50,310 nt of DNA from Lachnospiraceae bacterium (GTDB lineage: Bacteria; Bacillota; Clostridia; Lachnospirales; Lachnospiraceae). This document shows, in pieces, positions 43,534 to 50,310 of the stretch. Position 1 is the stretch's first letter. Each line of letters starts with the position of its first letter. The notes under the pieces were generated by a model that made no database searches, was not told where the DNA came from, and was given only the letters and a program-made list of their open reading frames with translations. The position numbers and the translations under genes were made by a program. The stretch is from NCBI GenBank assembly GCA_030524665.1, contig JAUNGL010000007.1:1-50310 (forward strand), given 5' to 3'.

Positions 43534-44505
43534 ATGTCATTTTCAGGGGACGTAAAAGAAGAACTGTCATATCTGGTCAGCACAGCGCGGCACTGTCAGA
43601 TCGCGGAACTTGCAGCGCTGGTCGGAATGTGCGGCTCGGTCTGTATCTCAGCATCAGAGCGCTATTCGTTAAAAATTCATACAGAAAATCAAACAGTCGC
43701 GAGAAAATGCTTTACATTATTGCAAAAAACATTTAATATAAGTAGTGATGTGTCCGTGCGCCTTCAGAAAAGAGACACACGGGGCAATTTGATATTTACG
43801 ATATTGGTAAAAAGGCATGAAGATGTGATACGTGTTTTGCAGGCTCTCAAGCTCTTTACGGAGGATGGAGAGATCTCGGAGCAGATGTCACCTGCGAATC
43901 AGCTTCTGGTTCAGAAATCATGCTGTCGGCGTGCATTTATCCGGGGTGCGTTTCTGGCCGCGGGCTCCATCAGTGATCCGGTTAAGTCCTACCACTTTGA
44001 GATTGCATGTGCTTCCATGGCAAGGGCAGAACAGCTTCAGATGCTGATCCGGCCGTTCGGACCGGATGCCAAAATTGTACAGCGTAAAAAGTACTATATC
44101 GTGTATATTAAAGAGGGAGCACAGATTGTTGATATGCTCAATATCATGGAGGCGCATGTTTCCCTGATGAATCTGGAGAATATCAGGATTGTGCGTGAGA
44201 TGAGAAACGCAGTGAACCGCAAGGTGAACTGTGAAGCAGCCAATATTAACAAGACTGTGAATGCAGCGGTAAAGCAATTGGAAGATATCCGCTATCTGGA
44301 GCGAATCAGGGGAATCGATTCGCTGCCGGCAGGCCTTGCGGATATCGCACAGCTCCGTCTGGAGAATCCGGATGCAACGCTGAAGGAATTGGGTATGATG
44401 TTGACACCGTCAGTTGGGAAGTCCGGAGTCAATCACCGATTGAGGAAATTGAGCCAATTGGCAGAGGAGCTAAGGCAAAACAAGGAGGAGAACTATTATG
44501 ACTAA
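43534..44505 (+). CDS. whiA: WhiA family regulator
   Basis: 323-residue protein with an N-terminal degenerate LAGLIDADG-type homing-endonuclease fold (FSGDVKEELSYL start, AFIRGAFLAAGSISDP, then YYIVYIKEG) and a C-terminal helix-turn-helix (TLKELGMMLTPSVGKSGVNHRLRKL). WhiA affects cell division and chromosome segregation in Bacillus and sporulation genes in Streptomyces. The start 43534 gives the usual MSFS beginning and 7-base spacing to gggag; 43528 is too close. The stop overlaps the crh start by 8 bases. Confidence 0.94.
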   Translation: MSFSGDVKEELSYLVSTARHCQIAELAALVGMCGSVCISASERYSLKIHTENQTVARKCFTLLQKTFNISSDVSVRLQKRDTRGNLIFTILVKRHEDVIRVLQALKLFTEDGEISEQMSPANQLLVQKSCCRRAFIRGAFLAAGSISDPVKSYHFEIACASMARAEQLQMLIRPFGPDAKIVQRKKYYIVYIKEGAQIVDMLNIMEAHVSLMNLENIRIVREMRNAVNRKVNCEAANINKTVNAAVKQLEDIRYLERIRGIDSLPAGLADIAQLRLENPDATLKELGMMLTPSVGKSGVNHRLRKLSQLAEELRQNKEENYYD

Positions 44506-44758
44506 GAAAGAGATCACGATTCAGCTTGCCAGTGGTTTAGAAGCAAGACCCGTAGCGATGCTGGTGCAGGTAGCAAGCCAGTTTGAAAGCGAGATCCACG
44601 TAGAATGCAAGGGCGGGAAGTCAGTGAACGCGAAGAGCATCATGGGAATGATGACCCTCGGACTGGCTACCGGAGAGACAGTTGTTGTATCTGCGAACGG
44701 AGCGGACGAGGCTGAAGCGGTAAAGAAGATTGAAACATATCTGAGTGCATCCAACTGA
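44498..44758 (+). CDS. crh: Crh-like HPr paralogue with Glu at the His15 position
   Basis: 86-residue HPr-fold protein. The active-site stretch that reads GLHARP in HPr reads GLEARP here: codon 15 is GAA at 44540-44542, so the histidine that carries phosphate from enzyme I is gone. The regulatory serine region KSIMGMMTLG is intact (Ser47, equal to Ser46 of HPr). This is the Crh pattern (Gln at this place in Bacillus) and the location after whiA is the classic Crh locus. It should be a CcpA co-regulator phosphorylated by HPr kinase, not a sugar phosphate carrier. A real HPr must be elsewhere. Confidence 0.9.
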   Translation: MTKKEITIQLASGLEARPVAMLVQVASQFESEIHVECKGGKSVNAKSIMGMMTLGLATGETVVVSANGADEAEAVKKIETYLSASN

Positions 44759-44821
44759 GTCATAGTATAGCAGAGCGATCTGCAGGTTATATGAGGTAAA
44801 TGGATATGCGGGGCATTTCAC

Positions 44822-44847
44822 GGAGGCGTGGGGTGCCTCTCTTTTTG
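44822..44847 (+). terminator. terminator after crh
   Basis: GGAGGC (44822-44827) pairs with GCCTCT (44835-44840; the outermost pair is a G-T) around gtggggt, followed by CTTTTTG. It closes the murB-rapZ-whiA-crh unit. Confidence 0.7.
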
Positions 44848-45020
44848 TTTCATATGATCAGGCTGCGAAGCGGCGGCACGGAACACGAGGAAAGGCATAA
44901 TTCAGGGTTTTATCAGAAGTGAGATGATTTCTGTCTCAATCTGTGTTATGCTTATTTAGAGTCTGGCAGTGATGGGAAAATAAAGGATACAATACAAAAC
45001 AGAGCAGTGGGGTACTTAGC

Positions 45021-45823
45021 ATGCAAATCTATGTCTGCGATGACGAACCGCAAATTTTAAAAGTAATTTCGGAAAAAATACGCAGTTATCTGCCGGATGA
45101 TACAGTAACCGGCCTTTCTTCCGGACGGGAGCTGATGGAGCGGATGGCTGAGGTACATTGTGATATTCTGTTTCTGGATATCGACATGCCGGACCTGACC
45201 GGAATGGATATCGCGCAGCAATTGAATGCCCGGGAACAGAAGCTGCTGCTTGTTTTTGTCACGAGTCATGACGAGCTGGTTTATGAGAGCCTGCAGTATC
45301 ATCCGTTCGGCTTTATACGGAAAAGCTGCTTTGAGAAAGAAATCAGGAAAATATTGGATGACTGCCAAAAAGAGATGAGCTCACGTCAAAAGCATTTCCA
45401 TTTCAGGATGGCCGGGCAGGATATGATCCTGCCGCTGTCTGATATTTTATATTTTGAGGCAGATGGAAATTATCTGAAGGTATTTACATGGAGCGGGACA
45501 GAGAGGCAGAGCACGGTATCCGGGAATGCATGGGAGGTCATATCCTACCCGGGAGGAGCGGGGACAGAGATCCGGTGGGGAAATGTCCCGGGAGGGGGAC
45601 TGGCGTGGAATCATATCGCTTCCGGAGCACAGTTGCGGCGGTTGAATCCAGTCTGTCGGGAGATGGATTTGTCCGCGTCCATAAAGGATTTCTGGTAAAT
45701 TTGTCTGCGGTCAGGATGATAGGAAATGAAGGGTTGAGGCTGGTCAGTGGCGCTGAAATTCCTATGGGGAAGAATTATGTGGACATTGCCCGAAGGAGGC
45801 TGTTGCAATATCTGAGAATATGA
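45021..45823 (+). pseudogene. LytTR-type response regulator, frameshifted by an insertion
   Basis: The first frame (45021 to its stop at 45698) gives a receiver (CDDEPQ, phospho-Asp in LFLDIDMPDLTG, Lys in IRKS) and the start of a LytTR DNA-binding domain, DILYFEADGNYLKVFTWSG. The rest of LytTR, YRFRSTVAAVESS through VRVHKGFLVNLSAVRMIG to LLQYLRI, is in another frame ending at 45823. Removing about 110 bases (near 45504-45613) would rejoin them. The inserted stretch is GC-rich and contains an imperfect direct repeat, GGAGCGG(G)GACAGAGA at 45490 and 45555. As it stands the DNA-binding domain is broken, unless the assembly is wrong here. Confidence 0.72.
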
Positions 45824-45955
45824 AACAGATGCGCCGTAAAGTGTGGATGGCCGGGCGGATGCGGCGGGATTGCCGCCTGCAGTAAGCTATCCCGCTGCTG
45901 GTCATGGGAGACATCTGTGGGCTGAGGAATGGAATCGTGATGGAGATATGGAGCT

Positions 45956-46687
45956 ATGAGCCGATACGGGGATTTACAGAAACAGTATGAAGAATTGGAC
46001 CGCAGGTATGCGGAGCTTTATGCGAAACACTCGGAACTGGAATATGAATATGGCCGTTTGAGAGAGGATACTGCGGAGCGGGAGCAGCAGGATCAGGAAA
46101 TCCGTGCCCTGCACCAGAATGTCAGGAAACTGAAGCATGATATGAAAAATCACTTTATGGTTCTTTCTTCTTATCTGGCATCGGAGAATTATGATGCTGC
46201 CAGAGCATATTCGTCGGAAATACTGGAGAAGCTGAATTCCATGCACAGCTACGTGGAGACAGGCAATACGTTGATGAATCACATTGTAAACGAGAAGCTG
46301 CAGTTTGCCAGAGAACAGGGGATTTTGCTGAAGGCGGAAATTGAGAACCTGTCCTTCGCGCGGATGAGCGGGATGGATTTTACGGCATTGTTTGGCAATC
46401 TGCTCGACAATGCGATTGAAGCGAGTCTCAGAGAAGAGACAGGAAAGCGGGAGATGGTTCTTCTCGTGTCGGAGCGGCAGGGATACGAGGTGGTGTGTGT
46501 GAAAAACAGGATTTCCTCTTCCGTCCTGGAGAGAAATCCGGATCTGGCAACCACGAAGGAGAATGGCGGGCAGACACATGGAATCGGTATTTGTCGGGTC
46601 AGAGAGATCGCAGAGAAGTACGGCGGTATGTATGATATTTATGAAACAGACGGATACTTTTGTTTTGCAGTATTTATCCCCAAATAG
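45956..46687 (+). CDS. GHKL-type histidine kinase without membrane segment
   Basis: 243-residue AgrC/GHKL-family kinase. An N-terminal coiled coil (about 8-60, YGDLQKQYEELDRRYAELY and following) leads to the phospho-acceptor box KLKHDMKNH near residue 61 and an ATPase domain with FGNLLDNAIEAS and GQTHGIGICRVREIAEKYGG. The usual five to seven membrane helices of AgrC-like sensors are missing, and nothing hydrophobic lies in the 130 bases upstream, so it appears to be cytoplasmic. It is the natural partner of the broken LytTR regulator and precedes an ABC exporter. Confidence 0.85.
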   Translation: MSRYGDLQKQYEELDRRYAELYAKHSELEYEYGRLREDTAEREQQDQEIRALHQNVRKLKHDMKNHFMVLSSYLASENYDAARAYSSEILEKLNSMHSYVETGNTLMNHIVNEKLQFAREQGILLKAEIENLSFARMSGMDFTALFGNLLDNAIEASLREETGKREMVLLVSERQGYEVVCVKNRISSSVLERNPDLATTKENGGQTHGIGICRVREIAEKYGGMYDIYETDGYFCFAVFIPK

Positions 46688-46702
46688 CGGTGTTTTATCC
46701 CA

Positions 46703-46740
46703 ATCCCTTGTAAATTGAGATTACAGGGGATATTTTATTA
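46703..46740 (+). terminator. terminator or attenuator before the ABC operon
   Basis: An 11-bp stem ATCCCTTGTAA (46703-46713) / TTACAGGGGAT (46721-46731) with one G-T pair is followed by ATTTTATTATT. It lies only 15 bases after the kinase stop and 25 before the next ATG, so it could attenuate read-through into the transporter genes. Confidence 0.65.
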
Positions 46741-46765
46741 TTACTTGAGTCAGGGAGGAGGCAGC

Positions 46766-47662
46766 ATGTTAAGCTTTGAGCATGTCAGTAAATTTGTTTT
46801 ATCGGATATCAGTCTTCATATTCCGGCTGGGGTAGTCGTGGGCGTGATCGGGGTGTCTGGCTCTGGAAAGACGACTCTGCTGCGCCTTGCCTGCGGGCTG
46901 CTACAGTGTGAACAGGGGAGTGTCAGGACGTTTCTCGTGAACCCTGTCAGATACCGCAGGCAGATCGCTCCTGATATCAGAGTGTTTTTTTCGGAAGTCT
47001 CTGTGTTTCCGGAAGACAGTACAATTCTGTACGAATTCCAGAGGCTCGGAAGGATATACCGGATGGATGAGGACGAATTCAAGAAGACTTACAGGTATTT
47101 GTCCGGGCTGCTTCAGTTTGGAGCGTATGAGAGAATACAGATCCGGCAGCTGTCTCTGGGGCAGAGGCGGCGCGCAGAGCTGGCAACGGTGCTGCTTGGA
47201 AAAGCGCGGCTGATCCTTCTGGATGAACCGACCAGCGGTCTGGATGAGCAGGCCAGAAAGGTATTCCGGGAACAGCTGAAAAGAAAAAAAGAATCCGGGA
47301 CATCGGTTCTCCTGGCCTCCCACAATATGGCGGAGACGGAACAGCTCTGTGACAGAATTGTTCTGCTGGACGGTGGGCGTCTCCTGTATTACGGGGAGGA
47401 GGACAGGCTGCTGCGGAAATATGCTCCGGTCCATGAGCTGGAGATTCTGTTTCAGGGCAGGCTTCCGGATATGGAGGATCTGCCGCTGCTCAGATACAGT
47501 ATCGCACAGAACCGGATGAGGATTCGTTATCATTCCGATATTATTTCCACGGCGGAACTGGTCAGCCATCTGATGAGACGGACGGCGGTGGTTCAGATCA
47601 ATATTGCAGGTCCGGAGCTTGAGGATGTCGTTCTGTGCAGAAAGGAAGGGATGAAACAGTGA
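46766..47662 (+). CDS. ABC transporter ATP-binding protein with altered Q-loop
   Basis: 298-residue ATPase. Walker A is GVSGSGKTT (29-37), the signature LSLGQRRR, Walker B LILLDEPTSGLDEQ and H-loop LLASHNMAE. At the Q-loop position the sequence is RVFFSEVSVFPED, so Glu77 stands where the Gln is expected (its neighbour at 49222 has VVFGQKSQ). The start 46766 follows gggaggag. The stop overlaps the next permease start (GTGA). It is one of two ATPases for two permeases, possibly giving an asymmetric transporter. Substrate unknown. Confidence 0.85.
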   Translation: MLSFEHVSKFVLSDISLHIPAGVVVGVIGVSGSGKTTLLRLACGLLQCEQGSVRTFLVNPVRYRRQIAPDIRVFFSEVSVFPEDSTILYEFQRLGRIYRMDEDEFKKTYRYLSGLLQFGAYERIQIRQLSLGQRRRAELATVLLGKARLILLDEPTSGLDEQARKVFREQLKRKKESGTSVLLASHNMAETEQLCDRIVLLDGGRLLYYGEEDRLLRKYAPVHELEILFQGRLPDMEDLPLLRYSIAQNRMRIRYHSDIISTAELVSHLMRRTAVVQINIAGPELEDVVLCRKEGMKQ

Positions 47663-48429
47663 GTTATTTTTGGATTTCCATAAAGAAAGCTTTGAATTAC
47701 AGATGGAATGTATTTTTCAGCGTGGTCAGTATCCTGATGACTACAGCGGCGACGATATTTTTGTGGAAGTATATTTACCGGGATCAGAAAGAGATGCAGC
47801 AGTACATGATTATGTATGCGATCCTGTCCAGCCTGATTTCGTTTGTTTATTCCAACCGGTGTTCGGACTGTATTGCGGAGAAGGTTTACAAGGGAACCTT
47901 CGCTATCGATTTGCTGAGACCGATTCATTTCCTGAAATTAAATTTTATGGAGGTGACCGGGGAGATTGCGGCGAATCTTCTGATCAAAGGAATCCCGGTC
48001 GCAGCCGTTCTTTTCTCTGCGTACTGGAGCCTGATCAGAGGGATCAGTCCGGTCTACGCACTGCTTGGGGTTCTTGCGATCCTTTTGTCCTTTCTATTTT
48101 ATATGATGCTCTATTCGACCATTGGTTTTCTGTCCTTCTGGTTTTATGAGATATGGCCATTTAACCGGCTGATGAATGATACCATACGGTTTCTGTCCGG
48201 TGCCGTGATTCCGGTTGCGCTGTTTCCGTCATGGCTGGCGGTACCGATCAGACTTCTGCCGTTCCGATATCTGTATTCTTTTCCAATTGAATTGATATTA
48301 AAAGGCAGCCAGTGTGAGCAGGTCGGAATGAATTTCGGGATTCTGATCGTGTGGGATCTTGTAATAGCCGTGCTTATGATGGCGGTGTATAAGAGAGCAT
48401 TGTACCAATGCGTTGTGCAGGGAGGATGA
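47659..48429 (+). CDS. ABC-2 type permease, first subunit
   Basis: 256-residue membrane protein with about six helices (near 20-40, 52-70, 110-130, 138-165, 175-205, 225-250). It belongs to the less-studied permease family that accompanies COG4586-type ATPases. The GTG start at 47659 overlaps the upstream stop by 4 bases, with aaaggaaggg 8 bases before it. A longer in-frame GTG at 47635 is less likely. Partner of the next permease. Confidence 0.82.
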   Translation: MSYFWISIKKALNYRWNVFFSVVSILMTTAATIFLWKYIYRDQKEMQQYMIMYAILSSLISFVYSNRCSDCIAEKVYKGTFAIDLLRPIHFLKLNFMEVTGEIAANLLIKGIPVAAVLFSAYWSLIRGISPVYALLGVLAILLSFLFYMMLYSTIGFLSFWFYEIWPFNRLMNDTIRFLSGAVIPVALFPSWLAVPIRLLPFRYLYSFPIELILKGSQCEQVGMNFGILIVWDLVIAVLMMAVYKRALYQCVVQGG

Positions 48430-48431
48430 GT

Positions 48432-49235
48432 ATGAAGGAATTTTTATCGACCTACTGGGCCTATATCAAAACATTTTTTAAGGCGAGAGCAGAATACAGG
48501 ACGAGTTTTTTTCTTGGGATGCTGGCGAATTTTTACTGTTACTTCATCACTTATGTCAGCTATTGGGTGCTGACGAATGGAGCGGGTACGATTGCAGGAT
48601 GGGATTTCTCAGACCTGTCAATTCTGTATGGATTGTCCCTGCTTACCTATTCCATATCGGGAACGCTGATCTGGTATACGGCGTACCATCTGGAAGATCT
48701 GATCATCAGCGGACAGCTCGATATTATGCTGATCCGCCCGCAGGGCCTAATCCGTCAGATGATTTTTCAGAGGTTCGGTGATACCTTTCTGGGACAGATT
48801 GCAGTGACGGTTATTTTCCTGTGCGGTGCATTCGTGCTGCGGACAGATGGTTTGAGCTGGTGCATGGTACTCTATCTGATTCTTGCGGTCATCGGCGGAA
48901 TCTTTTTGCAGATTGGTTCCATGATCCTCTTCGGGGCATTCAGCTTCTGGACGATGAAAACGGGTGAATTGATCAACGTAGTATTTTATGGTCTGCGGGA
49001 TATGACGAAATATCCGCTGCTGATTTATCCGAGAGCAGTACGTATGATTCTGACGTTTGTGCTGCCGTGGTCATTTATCAATTACTACCCGGCGGTACTG
49101 ATCACAGGAAAAAGCACGAGTGCAGCGGAACTGATACTTGGGATTGCGGCGCCGTTCGTCGGTGTTGTCTGGTTTCTTTTCGCGATATGGATATTTCGTC
49201 TGGGAATAAGGAGGTATACAGGTGCAGGAAGTTAA
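48432..49235 (+). CDS. ABC-2 type permease, second subunit
   Basis: 267-residue membrane protein with about six helices. It includes the stretch IYPRAVRMILTFVLPWSFINYYPAV, reported here only as IYPRAV then FINYYPA, that marks the COG3694-like permease family. The start 48432 has ggagg 6 bases upstream; the ATG at 48426 is too close to it. The gene is followed by the GTG start of the second ATPase, overlapping by 14 bases. With the first permease it would form a heterodimeric export channel. Confidence 0.84.
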   Translation: MKEFLSTYWAYIKTFFKARAEYRTSFFLGMLANFYCYFITYVSYWVLTNGAGTIAGWDFSDLSILYGLSLLTYSISGTLIWYTAYHLEDLIISGQLDIMLIRPQGLIRQMIFQRFGDTFLGQIAVTVIFLCGAFVLRTDGLSWCMVLYLILAVIGGIFLQIGSMILFGAFSFWTMKTGELINVVFYGLRDMTKYPLLIYPRAVRMILTFVLPWSFINYYPAVLITGKSTSAAELILGIAAPFVGVVWFLFAIWIFRLGIRRYTGAGS

Positions 49236-50208
49236 AGGAATAAAACAGATCATAGAAGTAAACGGGCTGAGCAGGGATTACACCGTAGCAAAAAAAGAGG
49301 AAAAACGGATGCATTTTCTGAGGCGCAGGTATGAAACTATTCATGCGGTCAATCATATCTCCTTTGCAATTGGAGCGGGCGAGACGGTAGGATTTATCGG
49401 CCCTAACGGAGCCGGAAAATCGACCACAATCAAGATGCTGACCGGAATCCTGAACCCGTCAGGGGGAAGCGTAACCGTTCTCGGCCGGGATCCCTACCGG
49501 TACCGGATGGAAAATGCGGGACGGATCGGAGTCGTCTTCGGGCAGAAATCTCAGCTCTGGTGGGACCTGCCAGTCACAGATACGTATACACTGCTGAAGA
49601 AAATATACAAAATACCGGAAGAAGTCTACCGGAGGAATCTGGAACGGTATACAGAGTGTCTGCAGATGAAGGAATTTCTGCTTCAGCCCGTGCGCCAGCT
49701 GTCTCTTGGACAGCGCATGAGGGCAGAGCTGTGCGCAGCACTCCTCCACGATCCCGAGATTCTGTTTCTCGACGAACCGACCATCGGTCTCGACATTGTC
49801 GTGAAAAAACAGATCCGTGAAATGATCCGGCAGATCAATCAGGAGCGGAAAGTCACGGTGCTTCTGACGACGCACGACCTGCAGGACATCGAGGAAGTCT
49901 GCGACCGGATGATTCTGATCAATCACGGGAGGATCATAGTAGACGGTCAGCTAAAGAACGTGCGGGAGAATTTTGAAGGATTTCATTCGGTCGAATTCCT
50001 GTGCAGAGTGCCATTCAGGAATGACATAGAGCTGCCAGGCGTAGAGCGCTGGATGACGCAAAACGGAAGCTTCACGGCGCTTTATCACAATCAGAAGCTC
50101 CTGCCAGCCGAAATCATCGAGACAGTGCTGAAAAAATATCCGGTGGAAGATATTAAGATGAAGGAACCGACGATTGAGGAGATTGTGGAAAGGTACTATA
50201 TTGAATAA
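49222..50208 (+). CDS. ABC transporter ATP-binding protein, COG4586-like
   Basis: 328-residue ATPase starting at a GTG behind aaggagg with 7-base spacing. Walker A is GPNGAGKST, the Q-loop region VVFGQKSQLWWDLP is the hallmark of this subfamily, the signature is LSLGQRMR, and Walker B FLDEPTIGLD runs on to an intact TTHDL. A basic N-terminal segment (KKEEKRMHFLRRRYE) precedes the Walker A. It is normally encoded with the two permeases seen just upstream, as a three-gene exporter of unknown substrate. Confidence 0.88.
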   Translation: MQEVKGIKQIIEVNGLSRDYTVAKKEEKRMHFLRRRYETIHAVNHISFAIGAGETVGFIGPNGAGKSTTIKMLTGILNPSGGSVTVLGRDPYRYRMENAGRIGVVFGQKSQLWWDLPVTDTYTLLKKIYKIPEEVYRRNLERYTECLQMKEFLLQPVRQLSLGQRMRAELCAALLHDPEILFLDEPTIGLDIVVKKQIREMIRQINQERKVTVLLTTHDLQDIEEVCDRMILINHGRIIVDGQLKNVRENFEGFHSVEFLCRVPFRNDIELPGVERWMTQNGSFTALYHNQKLLPAEIIETVLKKYPVEDIKMKEPTIEEIVERYYIE

Positions 50209-50310
50209 GTGATGTTTAATAAAGCCTCCATAAAGTAAAAAAGTGGGTGGTTTACCACCCACTGCTGTTAAACGATTGTTTTAGTTGGACAATCTAACCG
50301 CTTTTAAACG
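50209..50310. other. trailing region with two hairpins
   Basis: After the last gene there is a perfect 9-bp hairpin AGTGGGTGG/CCACCCACT (50242-50250 / 50255-50263, loop TTTA) without a T-run, then a weaker GATTGT/ACAATC pair (50274-50279 / 50289-50294). The first could end the ABC operon or be a repeat; the window stops too early to decide. Confidence 0.5.

Noticed and set aside
44498..44758. Ordinary HPr phosphocarrier
   Set aside because: The catalytic His is replaced by Glu and the gene sits at the crh locus, so a phosphocarrier role in sugar uptake is unlikely.
45504..45613. Transposon or IS insertion in the LytTR gene
   Set aside because: The extra stretch is too short, has no transposase and no clear terminal inverted repeats with target duplication; a local duplication is more likely.
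50242..50263. Classical terminator of the ABC operon
   Set aside because: The hairpin is followed by GCTGTTAAACG rather than a T-tract, so it was listed only as a hairpin.

Overview
The window looks like chromosomal DNA of a gut-type Clostridia, most likely a Lachnospiraceae. The evidence is protein content and gene order: an AddAB rather than RecBCD nuclease, a DnaD plus DnaC/DnaI-type replication module, a folE-HD-folP-folBK operon, a murB-rapZ-whiA-crh cluster, a glucose-type PTS permease and strong GGAGG ribosome binding sites throughout. I cannot name the genus. No phage, transposase, CRISPR array or rRNA is visible. Most of the window is core housekeeping DNA with several lineage-specific twists.

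Layout. 1-4.4 kb (+): thioredoxin, then a response regulator / ABC ATPase / ABC permease / histidine kinase module of the antimicrobial-peptide sensing and immunity type. 4.4-7.2 kb (-): folate operon folE, HD-domain protein, folP, folB-folK fusion. 7.5-9.9 kb (-): a possible small RNA and a three-domain PTS glucose-family permease. 10.2 kb (+): tRNA-Leu(CAG). 10.5-12.2 kb: LCP cell-wall ligase facing a zinc-ribbon MscL. 12.5-16.1 kb (+): YhaO/YhaN-like nuclease-ATPase pair and endonuclease IV. 16.1-21.7 kb (-): divergent PRPP synthetase, dnaC, dnaD, a cluster of perfect DnaA boxes, murC. 21.7-25 kb (+): two alpha/beta-hydrolases and an ATP-grasp ligase. 25.3-29.4 kb (+): TPR protein, small protein, Bcp peroxidase, YaaA, RarA. 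29.5-40.2 kb (+): addB, addA and a GtrA-YfhO fusion. 40.3-44.8 kb (+): aminotransferase, murB, rapZ, whiA, crh. 45-50.2 kb (+): a LytTR/GHKL two-component system whose regulator gene is frameshifted, followed by a four-gene ABC exporter with two ATPases and two permeases.

The genes group into DNA repair and replication (YhaO/YhaN, Nfo, DnaC, DnaD, RarA, AddAB), envelope building (LCP, MurC, MurB, RapZ/WhiA, GtrA-YfhO), one-carbon and sugar metabolism, peroxide defence (Bcp, YaaA), and two peptide-style sensor/ABC modules at the two ends. The most interesting items are the DnaA-box cluster upstream of dnaD-dnaC, a Crh with Glu at the His15 position, the uncharacterised hydrolase-hydrolase-ATP-grasp trio, the broken LytTR regulator, the GtrA-YfhO fusion, a promoter-terminator pair that could make a small RNA near 7.6 kb, and an in-frame 60-bp repeat inside addA.
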